31,110 bases of DNA, taken from positions 1 to 31,110 of the forward strand of contig JAUQWT010000385.1 of the NCBI GenBank assembly GCA_030835005.1, written 5' to 3'. Numbering within the stretch: position 1 is the first letter of the stretch; every line of letters begins with the position of its first letter. The notes below the pieces were generated by a model, which was given only the letters and a program-made list of their open reading frames with translations, did no database searches and was not told the origin of the DNA. Origin of the DNA: Ignavibacteria bacterium. Its GTDB lineage: Bacteria > Bacteroidota > Ignavibacteria > Tepidaquicellales > OLB5. Positions 16,267 to 25,248 of this stretch are shown here, one piece after another. Made by a program: the position numbers and the translations under genes.

Positions 16267-17055
16267 CTATTTGATTTTAGGTTTGATTAAGTATTTGTGT
16301 TTCCAAAAATAGTAGAACAACCCTTTAATGTGTTCAAAAGTTGTTTTTGTAAACATATTCCGCGACATCCTTTGATAGATGTGTTTTGCCCGAACAAATG
16401 GGTAATAAACTATAGTATATCCAGCCTGCCAAATTCTAAGACAATAATCAATATCCTCCGGACCGGCAAAAAAGTTTTCATCCAGCATTCCGACCTTATC
16501 TAATAATTCACGTCTGAAGACCCAGAATGCAGCAACAGTATAGTCAACTTCTTTAGCACTTGCATGATCCCAATCAGCCATCAACTGCTTATTATAGATC
16601 TCAAGTTTTTGAACAAACGAAAAAAAATCAAACCTTCTTAGTATTGGAGTGTAGTAACGAATGAATTCCTTGCAGCTATTTTGAATCTCCCCATTACTCA
16701 AAATTAATTGCGGAGAGACCATACCTACGCCCCTATTCTTATCAAGGAAGGCCACTAGCTTTTCAAAAGTACCCTCTTCCAAGAGTTCTATGTCAGAATC
16801 TATGAATGAAATATAGTCACCTTTTACTATCTTCAAACCTGCATTTCGGTACCAAATACCGTGATTCACTTCACTTCTAACTACAATAACGTCTTTAAAA
16901 TGCTCGTTGAGCATTTCAACAGTCATATCTGTTGAACCATTATCGACAACAATCACTTCAAACTCAAGATTTTTAGTATATCTATAAACTGTTTCCAGAC
17001 AATTCTTCAGATAGTCCTTGGTGTTCCACGTTAAAATAACTATAGATAGTTTCAC
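16267..17055 (-). CDS. GT2 family glycosyltransferase
   Basis: This 262-residue cytoplasmic GT-A enzyme has the N-terminal LSIVILTWNT, VIVVDNGSTD at 34-43, NHGIWYRNAGL, the metal-binding DSD at 86-88, and a GPEDIDYCLRIWQAG acceptor-side motif typical of rhamnosyltransferase-like GT2 proteins. There is no membrane segment. Donor and acceptor are not readable. The gene lies 8 bases from the upstream GT4 gene and 4 bases from the downstream methyltransferase gene, so it belongs to the same transcript. Confidence 0.9.
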   Translation of the reverse strand: MKLSIVILTWNTKDYLKNCLETVYRYTKNLEFEVIVVDNGSTDMTVEMLNEHFKDVIVVRSEVNHGIWYRNAGLKIVKGDYISFIDSDIELLEEGTFEKLVAFLDKNRGVGMVSPQLILSNGEIQNSCKEFIRYYTPILRRFDFFSFVQKLEIYNKQLMADWDHASAKEVDYTVAAFWVFRRELLDKVGMLDENFFAGPEDIDYCLRIWQAGYTIVYYPFVRAKHIYQRMSRNMFTKTTFEHIKGLFYYFWKHKYLIKPKIK

Positions 17056-17063
17056 TTTGATAT

Positions 17064-18236
17064 TTAGTTCTTGTACAGTTTGTAATAACTTTCAATCATG
17101 TTTTTATAACTGAACGACTTTAAAACAGAATCTCTTGCATTAACTCCTAAATGAGCATATTTATCAAAATGTGTAATCACTTCATCCAGCATGTTACTCA
17201 AATCTAATGAATTTCCAGACTCAAAAATCAGGCCATTCTTACCATTTTCTACAAGTTCTTTGAAAGGTCCAATTCCCGAAAAAATGCAGATCCTTTCAGT
17301 TAGCATTGCCTCAATTGCAGCAAGGCTCAAACCTTCAGTAACCGAACTCATAACAAACAAATTGAAAGTGTTATAGATAAACTTTATGTCATCTCTGGGG
17401 TCAAAAAACCTGACCCTGCTTCTTAAATCTCCTACTTCCAGGATCTTCTGGATCTCGTTTTGCGTTTCTTCCTCATAGCTTCTCAGACCTCCAAATATTG
17501 CTAAAACAGCTCTTGGGTGCTTCGTGTGAATTTCAGAAAAGGCTTCAAGCAGATATTTGTGTCCTTTCCTGAACGACAAAGTGCCAACATTGCCAATTAT
17601 AAAATCATTCTCGTTAAAGCCCAGCAATTCCCTGTACTTTCTGTTCATTTCCGGGCGCGGTTTATAGATGTTCTCATCTATGGAGTTATAAATCACAACA
17701 TACTTACTTCGCTCAATTTTGTCATGTTCAATAGAACTCTCCAATACACTATTTGAAACACAAACAATCCTATCTGTGGAATAAGATAGAATTTTATTTA
17801 TAATGAAATGGCGCCTTTTGAGCCAAAAAAAAAGGTTATGCAAGGTAACTACATTTTTCTTGGGCTTATAAATCCAAAACAATCTAGATAGCAAAACCGA
17901 GATCCTGGTCAAAAAGGCTGCCAGAAAATCGTGCGAATTTACAACATCAATCTTATTTTTCGAAATGTATGCTGCTAAAGTAAAAACCTTCTTGAAAATA
18001 ACAAGATAATCTTTCAATTTCAGGCTATGGTTCATAATCCCAAGAACGAAAACACTCGAAGGGATTCTCTTGAATTCATTTACCATGAAATTTTCTCCAG
18101 GATCAACCATTGTACAGACGTATAAATCAAACTCATTTGTTGCATGCAGACCTTTATATATGCTATTGATAAGTTTCTCCATGCCTCCTTCACGAATTAC
18201 AGTAATTACGTTCAGTATTTTCAACTTCTTTTGCAT
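17064..18236 (-). CDS. GT4 family glycosyltransferase
   Basis: This 390-residue protein has the GT-B two-domain fold. An N-terminal acceptor domain begins VITVIREGGMEKLI, with the glycine-rich turn expected there. The C-terminal donor domain holds IIGNVGTLSFRKGHKYLLEAF and the E-x7-E signature EGLSLAAIE followed by FKELVENGKNGLIF. These are the usual retaining GT4 residues for nucleotide-sugar binding. The specific linkage is unknown. It is separated by 6 bases from the GT9 gene upstream and 8 bases from the GT2 gene downstream. Confidence 0.92.
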   Translation of the reverse strand: MQKKLKILNVITVIREGGMEKLINSIYKGLHATNEFDLYVCTMVDPGENFMVNEFKRIPSSVFVLGIMNHSLKLKDYLVIFKKVFTLAAYISKNKIDVVNSHDFLAAFLTRISVLLSRLFWIYKPKKNVVTLHNLFFWLKRRHFIINKILSYSTDRIVCVSNSVLESSIEHDKIERSKYVVIYNSIDENIYKPRPEMNRKYRELLGFNENDFIIGNVGTLSFRKGHKYLLEAFSEIHTKHPRAVLAIFGGLRSYEEETQNEIQKILEVGDLRSRVRFFDPRDDIKFIYNTFNLFVMSSVTEGLSLAAIEAMLTERICIFSGIGPFKELVENGKNGLIFESGNSLDLSNMLDEVITHFDKYAHLGVNARDSVLKSFSYKNMIESYYKLYKN

Positions 18237-18242
18237 TCTTTA

Positions 18243-19463
18243 TTAGACATTCCTCAAGATGTATTCATATACTTCAGATGGAGCGATCAGTTTCATGCAA
18301 TCATGTGTTCGGCAATTCAATCCTGCCAGGAGCTTACAATTTTGTTCATCTTTGGAAGCAGAACAAAAAAGCTCTTTATATATGTAAGAATGTTTTTTGC
18401 CTCTTGGAGCTGAAAACAACGGGTTTGTGGGTCCAAACAAACTCAGAGTTTTGGCTCCCACAGCTTCTGCTAGATACAAAGGCCCGGAATCCGAACCAAT
18501 GAAAATATCGGCTCTTCTTAATATTTCCGCACTTTGATCAAAAGACAGCTTGCCAGTCAAATCCAGTACTGAAGAATCCACTCTACTTTGAATAATTCTC
18601 CCGTTTTCAATATCTTCTCTTCCACCAATAATTAGGCAAGCGTAATTCTCTCCTAAAAGATCAATCAATTGAACGAAATTTTCTAAATCCCATTTCTTTG
18701 CATCCCAACCTGCTGTTGTATGAAGGACGATTACTTTTTTATTTCCGGAAAGAACGCTTGAATCTTTAATTATGTCATCAACTGTTTTTTTCGAATCAGG
18801 CTTTATATGATAAATTGGATTCCTTCCTGACTCGAGGAAGCCAGTAATCAATTTCATAAACTCAGGGTTCTTAGCTATGATATTGATATGTTTATCAATT
18901 AAATGACCATTATAAATCGCGTCAATTTCAAAATTATAAATGAACCCAAATCCCTGAAAATTGAAACCACTTGAGTATTTGGGAGCCGCAAAGAAAAGAG
19001 CAACCGCAGTCCAGAAAAGTCCAGTGAGGTCAAACGCTAGATCAAATTTCTCTTTTCTCAGCGTCTTGAAGAATTTCCATTTTGAACTCAGATCAAACCT
19101 TACTTCTTCATTATAACGTCTTGTTCGAATGTCATCAAATACATGAACTTTAGTGAAATATGTATATCCTTTTATGACCTCTTCAGTTCTTGATTTGATC
19201 CAGATTTGAAGCTCTGCGTGTGGATATATCTGCCTTATGAATTCAAATACTGCCGAATGGAAAAGAACATCGCCATTAAAGTAAAGAGAAACAAAAAGAA
19301 TCTTCTTTACATTGCACGGCAGAGTTTTTCTCTTAAACATAAAAAGCAATCTGCCACACATATTAATAAACGCTACCAAGATATTTTTCAATACCGGGTT
19401 AACAGTCTTAACCTTTTTCAGGCTCTTTGCGCTTAATTTCGCCCTTAACTCAGAGCTTCGCAT
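18243..19463 (-). CDS. GT9 family (heptosyltransferase-like) glycosyltransferase
   Basis: The protein is 406 residues from ATG 19463. A further in-frame ATG at 19499 would overlap the upstream gene by 50 bases; the chosen one overlaps it by 14. A basic lead of about 50 residues precedes the ADP-heptose transferase fold: KILFVSLYFNGDVLFHSAV, with the conserved Asp near residue 65, then VIVLHTTAGWDAKKW and IGSDSGPLYLAEAVGAKTLSLFGPTNP. The usual His after the DSGP motif is Tyr here. The last 50 residues hold four Cys, including a CRTHDC pair. GT9 enzymes add heptose in LPS inner core, but related proteins use other donors. The odd residues make the donor uncertain. Confidence 0.85.
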   Translation of the reverse strand: MRSSELRAKLSAKSLKKVKTVNPVLKNILVAFINMCGRLLFMFKRKTLPCNVKKILFVSLYFNGDVLFHSAVFEFIRQIYPHAELQIWIKSRTEEVIKGYTYFTKVHVFDDIRTRRYNEEVRFDLSSKWKFFKTLRKEKFDLAFDLTGLFWTAVALFFAAPKYSSGFNFQGFGFIYNFEIDAIYNGHLIDKHINIIAKNPEFMKLITGFLESGRNPIYHIKPDSKKTVDDIIKDSSVLSGNKKVIVLHTTAGWDAKKWDLENFVQLIDLLGENYACLIIGGREDIENGRIIQSRVDSSVLDLTGKLSFDQSAEILRRADIFIGSDSGPLYLAEAVGAKTLSLFGPTNPLFSAPRGKKHSYIYKELFCSASKDEQNCKLLAGLNCRTHDCMKLIAPSEVYEYILRNV

Positions 19464-20451
19464 TTCCGGTATCAGTAAAATAATACTTGTATGAATCAAA
19501 ATTAAACCTCTTTGCCAACAGTTTCTTTTTCGTTGACAATGTCAATTTGAAGAGATCAAAATACAAATAGGTTCTTTTCAAAAAGACCTTTGATGAGGTG
19601 CAATCTATTAACGAATAATATAAAAATCTGAACACCAGTGATAATAGTGTTAGCAACTTTCTGAGAATGCTTTTAGGGAACTTATATCTTTTGGCTGAAA
19701 ATATTATTCTGCTTCTGTACTCATGATATAATACAAAAAGCACACCAATCTTATATGTCGAAGAATGGTGATTATGCAGAACTTCACACTCAGGCAATAT
19801 ATAAGAACTCCACCCAGCCTCATTCATCCTATACTGCCACTCAACCTCTTCTTCATATAAAAAAAAAGCCTCATCAAAACCTCCTAATTCATCATAAATG
19901 TTTTTTCTCATCAAAAGACATGAGCCGATTACCCAATCTACTTTAAAAGGAGTTCTCTTCACAATATTTTGATCCCAAAATGGTCTAAATCGATTTTTCA
20001 GAATAGGAGCAGAAGTAAAAAATCCAAATTCCTGCATCAATCTTGAATATATGCTGGGGAAAAAAGAATAATAATATTCTATTCCTGCACCAGGTTTTAC
20101 TTGAACCGGTCCGGCGGCTCCTATTTGCGGATTCTTATCGAGGAAATCAACAATGGTTTTGGGAGTGTTATCAACAAAGACAATATCGGGATTAATGAAA
20201 AACAAATATTTCCCTATTGCGGTTTTCATAGCTGCATTGTTAGCGGATCCAAAACCATTGTTCTCATCCAGCAGTATTAATTTCACTTCGGGAAATTCCA
20301 CTTTTATATCAAGAATCGATTCATCAGTTGAATTATTGTCGACCACAATTACTTCATAAGCTATATCCTGAAAGTACTTATAAATACTAGCAATACATAC
20401 TTTTACGTCTTCATAAACATTATAGTTAACAATAATTATACTCAGATACAT
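19450..20451 (-). CDS. GT2 family glycosyltransferase, rhamnosyltransferase-like
   Basis: The 333 residues open with YLSIIIVNYNVYED and VIVVDNNSTDES, then LLDENNGFGSANNAAM and the metal-site variant NPD at 87-89, followed by GSCLLMRKNIYDELGGFDE and EVEWQYRMNEAGW. This pattern matches WbbL-type enzymes that add rhamnose or a similar sugar to a lipid-linked glycan. A hydrophobic, basic stretch near 265-285 may touch the membrane. It is the first gene of its leftward sub-run, after 259 noncoding bases. Its TGA overlaps the GT9 start by 14 bases. Confidence 0.9.
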   Translation of the reverse strand: MYLSIIIVNYNVYEDVKVCIASIYKYFQDIAYEVIVVDNNSTDESILDIKVEFPEVKLILLDENNGFGSANNAAMKTAIGKYLFFINPDIVFVDNTPKTIVDFLDKNPQIGAAGPVQVKPGAGIEYYYSFFPSIYSRLMQEFGFFTSAPILKNRFRPFWDQNIVKRTPFKVDWVIGSCLLMRKNIYDELGGFDEAFFLYEEEVEWQYRMNEAGWSSYILPECEVLHNHHSSTYKIGVLFVLYHEYRSRIIFSAKRYKFPKSILRKLLTLLSLVFRFLYYSLIDCTSSKVFLKRTYLYFDLFKLTLSTKKKLLAKRFNFDSYKYYFTDTGNAKL

Positions 20452-20710
20452 ATTGATATGTAAAATGCGAGAAATTTATTAGAAATACAGTGAAAAAATT
20501 AATGTAAAACGTAATTCAAAATTTTGAAATTTGATAACCTAATAGAGATTTTAACACAAAAATCACCAAGCCATTCTCTAAAAGCCTCGTTGATTAAATC
20601 ACTTTTAAATGTATTCGTAAGAATGAGAAGATTTCTTGCATTATTTTGACATTTAATGAGAAATTTCAAATTAACATCTAAGAACACAAAATTACATCAA
20701 AAAATGTGAT
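20452..20710 (-). other. AT-rich noncoding interval within the glycan gene run
   Basis: These 259 bases separate the WbsX-like gene from the GT2 gene, far more than the 4-14 bases at most nearby junctions. A 62-codon leftward ORF in it has no recognisable family. A perfect 14-base palindrome, TTCAAAATTTTGAA, lies at 20515-20528. A -7-like element on the minus strand at 20687-20694 (TAATTTTG) lacks a well-spaced -33 partner. The interval could hold a promoter for the genes to its left, but nothing convincing was found. Confidence 0.4.
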
Positions 20711-21844
20711 TTACGCTTTCAATTCTCTTTTGTCCTTAATTGCATTCAGTGTCGCCTCAAGAAACATTCTCCCGTTATTGATATCAGGCTCAAGATGACA
20801 GCCTTCTGCCCACTCATTCCAAGCATTAATAAAAACAATTTGTTCTTCTTCCTGTAAATGACTAACATTTTTTATGGCTTTGACAAGCCAGTTTTGATAA
20901 AGTTTAGGGTCATTATTTTGTATTACAGTTGAATTACGCTTTCTTGCGCTGTTGTCCCAACTAGGGATTACGCAAGGGAAAGTAACAAACTTGCCCATTT
21001 TTTTATTCATTTCTGATTCAGAAAGCTTTAAGTAATCGCAAACAATTGTAAGCGGAAGTTTTTCAACAACACTTTCAAACCCTATAGCATCAATGATTTT
21101 GTTAATGAACGAGAACAAAAAGTACTTTGGCCTGCTTCTTAACTTAACAAAACTTTGAGTTTTTGTATTTGGAATAAAATCTACGAAAGCATCAAAACCC
21201 ATATGTATTGAATCTGCTTCATCTGTCTTATTGTGAACGCTTTTGACAGAACAAACATAAAGCCCTTCTAATCCATCTTTCTTTGCTAGATTTTTCCAGG
21301 CACTTACTTTTTCGATAATATTCGGAATTCCGGAAGCATTATAAATAATGAAAAGCGGTTTTCCCTTAATTCTGACATATCTTCCATCATGAAATGCTTT
21401 GGATAGCCAGTGATAGTGTTCTATTGGATCATACTTTTCATACTCTTGCTGAATTAGTATCTCATGTTCAAGACCGTCCCATCTTCTTGTCCAGTTTTCG
21501 TTGGCCCAACAAATGCAGAATGGAAAATCAGGCTTGCCGGAACTAAGGACTTCATTGAAAGGAGCCTCCAATAGCATCTTGCCATTAAACCAATAATGAT
21601 AGTAACAAAAAGCGTCTATTCCATATGACTTAGCTAATTCTGCCTGCTCTATTCTGGTTTGCTCAAGTCTTAAATCATAAAAACCAAGTTCAGAAGGAAT
21701 GTGCGGTTGATAATGACCCGAGAACCTTGACTTGCCACGAACTACATTTCTCCAGTCCGTAAATCCTTTTCCCCACCATTCATCATTCTCAGGTATTGGA
21801 TGATACTGAGGCAAGTAAAAAGTAATGATTCTTGGTTTTTTCAT
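20711..21844 (-). CDS. WbsX/GH99-like domain protein
   Basis: This 377-residue protein matches the WbsX (Glyco_tran_WbsX, GH99-like) family of polysaccharide loci. It has FYLPQYHPIPENDEWWGKGF at the N terminus, GHYQPHIPSELGFYDLR, YGIDAFCYYHYWF, WANENW at 113-118, IIYN, and NEWAEGCHLEPD with the NEWAEG acids at 343-348. GH99 enzymes are endo-mannosidases with a TIM barrel; family members inside O-antigen loci are labelled glycosyltransferases without firm proof. No signal peptide or membrane segment is seen, so it should act in the cytoplasm. It starts 51 bases after the methyltransferase gene's stop. The family is confident; the reaction is not. Confidence 0.85.
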   Translation of the reverse strand: MKKPRIITFYLPQYHPIPENDEWWGKGFTDWRNVVRGKSRFSGHYQPHIPSELGFYDLRLEQTRIEQAELAKSYGIDAFCYYHYWFNGKMLLEAPFNEVLSSGKPDFPFCICWANENWTRRWDGLEHEILIQQEYEKYDPIEHYHWLSKAFHDGRYVRIKGKPLFIIYNASGIPNIIEKVSAWKNLAKKDGLEGLYVCSVKSVHNKTDEADSIHMGFDAFVDFIPNTKTQSFVKLRSRPKYFLFSFINKIIDAIGFESVVEKLPLTIVCDYLKLSESEMNKKMGKFVTFPCVIPSWDNSARKRNSTVIQNNDPKLYQNWLVKAIKNVSHLQEEEQIVFINAWNEWAEGCHLEPDINNGRMFLEATLNAIKDKRELKA

Positions 21845-21895
21845 CTAGAATTCTATAATCTTTTTTTCTGTTTCATAAACGTTCACTTGTTAATT

Positions 21896-22684
21896 TTATG
21901 GCTTCCGGCTTACAAGAACTTCAATGAACTCCGCCCGAATACCAAAATTTAGATCATTTAAGTATTCGATTGTAGTATCCATACCACTTGATGCCTTAAT
22001 AAAGTCTACTATATCATATCCCCAGTGCATTGTTACAGGAGATCCTTCAGAATCTACCGGATTCAAATGAAACTCAGGAGTCTTCTGAAAAAACGGTCTA
22101 TTATCATATCCTTTTGTTGCCCATACTTCAGAAGATTTGAATTTGTTAACTAGAGGAACTGTAAAGATATGCGCACCGTTTTTTTTCAAAGTACGAGATA
22201 TTTCCTTGAACGCTTTTTCGGGATTATAAACATGCTCCATTACATCCTGTGTTATTACAATATCAAACACTTCATTATCAAAAGTTTGATTTTCCAGATC
22301 CTCATTTCTATGTCCGCAAACATTACTGCCAAATTTTTCATTCGGATAATATTGACTTGATACATAATGCTCACATTCCTTTTTCAGTTTGAGACTTGTT
22401 CCCCTATCTCCAGGAGAAGATTCATGAATATGAAATGTCCGCCATTCCGGATAGTATTTTTCTAAGACGATTATTAAAAATCTTTCTCGCGGAATAGATC
22501 CGCAATTAGAGCAGAGGAAGTTATCTCTTAACCAACTATTATGTGATCTGAAGACAACGTCATGTTCGCAACAAGGACAGAAGCCTTTGTGAGAAAAGTA
22601 AAAAAAATTTGAGGGTAAAACAGAAGCAAGAGCTGTTTTGGATATCTTGTCCTTAACTTTCCTAAAGAAATTTATAATTGTCAC
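21896..22684 (-). CDS. SAM-dependent methyltransferase with N-terminal zinc ribbon
   Basis: The 262 residues begin with a basic segment and a probable zinc ribbon: CPCC (Cys36, Cys39) and CSNC (Cys58, Cys61). A class I methyltransferase core follows, with IVITQDVMEHVYNPEKAF and GAHIFTVPL typical of methyltransferase_11 proteins in surface-polysaccharide loci. The first SAM strand reads FHIHESSPGDRG rather than the common DxGxGxG, so cofactor binding may be unusual. The acceptor is not known. It is the first gene of the leftward run, divergent from the GT4 gene across 191 AT-rich bases in which no consensus promoter was found. Confidence 0.8.
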   Translation of the reverse strand: MTIINFFRKVKDKISKTALASVLPSNFFYFSHKGFCPCCEHDVVFRSHNSWLRDNFLCSNCGSIPRERFLIIVLEKYYPEWRTFHIHESSPGDRGTSLKLKKECEHYVSSQYYPNEKFGSNVCGHRNEDLENQTFDNEVFDIVITQDVMEHVYNPEKAFKEISRTLKKNGAHIFTVPLVNKFKSSEVWATKGYDNRPFFQKTPEFHLNPVDSEGSPVTMHWGYDIVDFIKASSGMDTTIEYLNDLNFGIRAEFIEVLVSRKP

Positions 22685-22875
22685 TTTGCTCTATTCACTT
22701 TTGTTACTCCGAATAACATTAAATTAGAAACTATTAATCACAACTCGAACAATATGGAAACAATATAATTTTAAATTACTATTTATTCTATGTACAATTA
22801 TGTATATTATATTTTCCCAAAGTTGATTTTATTTGAATATCCCAAAGCAATAACTAAGTTAAACATGATCAGGAT

Positions 22876-24042
22876 ATGATTCACGGCAAGTCTCTCAGAG
22901 TCTGTTTTGTTTCGAACTCTTCGGGAAAGAGCGGTGGGGCTGAAAGAACATTACCAAAATTCGTTCATGCTCTTAAATTGAGAGGATATGAAGTTAGTGT
23001 TATCCTTCCAACCAAAGGTGAAATGCTGATTGAACTTGAAAAACTCAATATTAAATGCGTTGTGTTGCCTTACCGTATGTGGATGTTTCATAACCGAACT
23101 TTATTCAAAAAGATTGCTATAAGTGTTTTCAACTTGTTAATGACTATCCCCATATCTTTCTATCTCATAAAGTGGAATTGTAGTGTAGTGTTTTCAAATA
23201 CGATCACTGTTTCAGTCGGAGCACTTGCAGCAAAACTAACTGGAAAGAAACACATATGGTATATTCGTGAATTTGGCAGTGAAGACCATGGTCGGACTTT
23301 TGATATGGGCAACAAGTTCTCATACTGGTTGATTAGAATGTTATCCGATCTTTACATCTTTAATTCCTTTGCAGTAAAGGAGAAATATGTGAATACGTTA
23401 CCTTTGGAGAAACTGCGAGTTGTGTACGAGGGGTACATTACAAAGGAGCAAATTCTGAGCAGAGAAACCACAGATCATCACTTTTGCAAGCGCAATGATA
23501 TAGTACATTGTTTGATGATTGGTACTTTACAAGAAGGCAAAGGCCATGAGGATGCAATTAAAGCTATAGGAGTATTAAGGGATAGTGGTCTAAATGTGAT
23601 TCTTGAAATCTTAGGAATAGGATATGACGAATATAAAAACAAACTTCAATCTTTAATTGAAATTCAAAAACTGGAAAAAAACGTACACTTTTGTGGATTC
23701 ATTGAAGACCCATTTCCCGTAATCAATAAATGTGATATTTTCCTTATGTGTTCAAAGATGGAAGCATTTGGAATAGTAACCATTGAGGCGATGCAATTTG
23801 GCAAACCCATAATTGGTACAAGAAGTGGAGGAACAAAAGAACTAATAATTGACGGTTTCAATGGTCTTTTTTATTCACCAGGGAATTATTCAGAGCTGGC
23901 AGAAAAAATTAGATACCTCATAGAAAATCCTGACATTTCAAAGTTGCTGGGTGAAAATGCGAAGAACTTAGCCTTCTCCAAATTTACCTTCGATAGGTAC
24001 CTTGATGAAATGTCTAGTGTTATACAAGAGTTGTCGAAATAG
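22876..24042 (+). CDS. GT4 family glycosyltransferase on the opposite strand
   Basis: This 388-residue GT-B enzyme opens with RVCFVSNSSGKSGGAERTL, carrying the GGAER turn of GT4 acceptor domains. A hydrophobic segment lies near 80-100 (possible membrane contact). The donor domain has MIGTLQEGKGHEDAIKAI and the E-x7-E signature EAFGIVTIE, then GGTKELIIDGFNGLFYSPGN. It is the only rightward gene between 7928 and the end. Noncoding flanks of 191 and 267 bases isolate it, so it likely has its own promoter. Donor and linkage are unknown. The ATG at 22876 is in good position; the possible upstream lead is short and unlike the family. Confidence 0.92.
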   Translation: MIHGKSLRVCFVSNSSGKSGGAERTLPKFVHALKLRGYEVSVILPTKGEMLIELEKLNIKCVVLPYRMWMFHNRTLFKKIAISVFNLLMTIPISFYLIKWNCSVVFSNTITVSVGALAAKLTGKKHIWYIREFGSEDHGRTFDMGNKFSYWLIRMLSDLYIFNSFAVKEKYVNTLPLEKLRVVYEGYITKEQILSRETTDHHFCKRNDIVHCLMIGTLQEGKGHEDAIKAIGVLRDSGLNVILEILGIGYDEYKNKLQSLIEIQKLEKNVHFCGFIEDPFPVINKCDIFLMCSKMEAFGIVTIEAMQFGKPIIGTRSGGTKELIIDGFNGLFYSPGNYSELAEKIRYLIENPDISKLLGENAKNLAFSKFTFDRYLDEMSSVIQELSK

Positions 24043-24197
24043 ATCCAATTTATCTGGATGATTGAAAAATTTCATTCAATAACGAATTTCCTACTAAATC
24101 GGCAAGAATAGATGCGAATTTCTACAGTCTATTTTCAATCCAAAATTGGAATTTTGATTTATCATCATTAAGCAACAGTCCACACCTCTTTCATCAA

Positions 24198-24218
24198 AAT
24201 ATTTCTTCTTGAAATATT
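24198..24218. terminator. Weak hairpin between convergent genes
   Basis: AATATTTC (24198-24205) and GAAATATT (24211-24218) form a perfect 8-base stem with a 5-base loop in the 267-base gap between two converging genes. The stem is AT-rich and no long T run follows on either strand, so it would be a poor intrinsic terminator. It may only be chance in AT-rich DNA. The rest of the gap shows no gene or clear repeat. Confidence 0.2.
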
Positions 24219-24309
24219 ATTGAACAGCTCTTAACGTAAAACTAAACTGCAACAATTAGAATGAAAAAGTGGAGTAATCTGGATATTTTTAACAGTAATT
24301 CAGTTAACT

Positions 24310-25248
24310 CTATTCTGATGAATTCCTATGATGTCTGAGATAATACAAAAACAAAAGATATAAATAAAAAATCAAGCCTTTTATATATTTGAAGGAGAAT
24401 TTGGAATAATAGTTACTTAAGAATTTTCTGCAATAGAATAATGAATTGCTCAGTTCATCATTCATGTAAAACAGTTTCACCAATTTAATGTAATTTGCAC
24501 AAATTCCGATATTAGCTGATCTCACAATGCTTTTATCACCATCATTCATATACTCCGAGATGATTTGAACATTTCTCAAAAATAGTTCTTTTTTGTCCTT
24601 AAACGATCTGACTGTCAAATTGTCTCCGTGAATTCTGTATCCTACTAAAACTTGGTCCAAGTATCCAATTTCATAATTTCGTGCTATCTTAAGCCATAAG
24701 ATATAGTCTTCGGACCTATTACCTACTGTTTCATCAAATAAACCTGATTCAATCAAGACATCTTTATATGAAAGCACACTAGAGGCAATAATCCGATTAT
24801 CTTCCAGCAACCGATTTAAACTCAGCGTTTCTACTCCTCTACCAAGATCATTCACTTTCTGGAATGTTATTTTATCATTTGCATCAATTACATTTCCATT
24901 TGTACAAACAATCTTATATTTGTTCAGATAACTTATCTGAATTTGCAGCTTTTCTTTATACCAAATGTCATCTGCACCTAGAATAGCTATAACTCTTCCA
25001 TTAGATCTCTTTATGCAATCGTTCAAGTTCTTTCCAACATTACCGGAATGCGAATTAAAAATAATTTTAACATTCTCCATACTAGCATATTCATTTAGAA
25101 TTTCAGCCGTTTCATCAGTTGATCCATCGTCAACTATGATAAACTCAAAATGTGGATATGATTGTTCCACTACAGAAGAGATTGTTCTCTTAAGATATGG
25201 TGCACCATTATATACAGTCATTACGATAGATATCAATTCATCAATCAT
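24310..25248 (-). CDS. GT2 family glycosyltransferase
   Basis: The 312 residues carry a standard GT-A domain: ISIVMTVYNGAPYLKRTI, IIVDDGSTDETAEIL at 37-51, SGNVGKNLNDCI, and ADD (92-94) as the metal-binding motif in LGADDIWYKEKLQ. DNLTVR follows at the end of the catalytic part. A hydrophobic segment close to the C terminus (about 288-306) could anchor it to the membrane. Its start overlaps the end of the flippase gene by 8 bases, so it is the last gene of the right-hand leftward operon. Donor and acceptor are unknown. Confidence 0.92.
   Translation of the reverse strand: MIDELISIVMTVYNGAPYLKRTISSVVEQSYPHFEFIIVDDGSTDETAEILNEYASMENVKIIFNSHSGNVGKNLNDCIKRSNGRVIAILGADDIWYKEKLQIQISYLNKYKIVCTNGNVIDANDKITFQKVNDLGRGVETLSLNRLLEDNRIIASSVLSYKDVLIESGLFDETVGNRSEDYILWLKIARNYEIGYLDQVLVGYRIHGDNLTVRSFKDKKELFLRNVQIISEYMNDGDKSIVRSANIGICANYIKLVKLFYMNDELSNSLFYCRKFLSNYYSKFSFKYIKGLIFYLYLLFLYYLRHHRNSSE

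Noticed and set aside
19464..19499. Twelve extra N-terminal codons for the GT9 gene from ATG 19499
   Set aside because: They would overlap the preceding gene by 50 bases and add residues unlike the family. ATG 19463 gives a 14-base overlap.
20515..20528. 14-base palindrome TTCAAAATTTTGAA as an operator
   Set aside because: AT-only core in AT-rich noncoding DNA, found once, with no promoter or regulator nearby.
20499..20687. 62-codon leftward ORF in the gap before the GT2 gene
   Set aside because: No recognisable family, AT-rich, no start context. An ORF of this length is expected by chance in this composition.
24261..24338. 25-codon rightward ORF in the gap after the lone GT4 gene
   Set aside because: Too short, no family, and it runs into the end of the converging gene.
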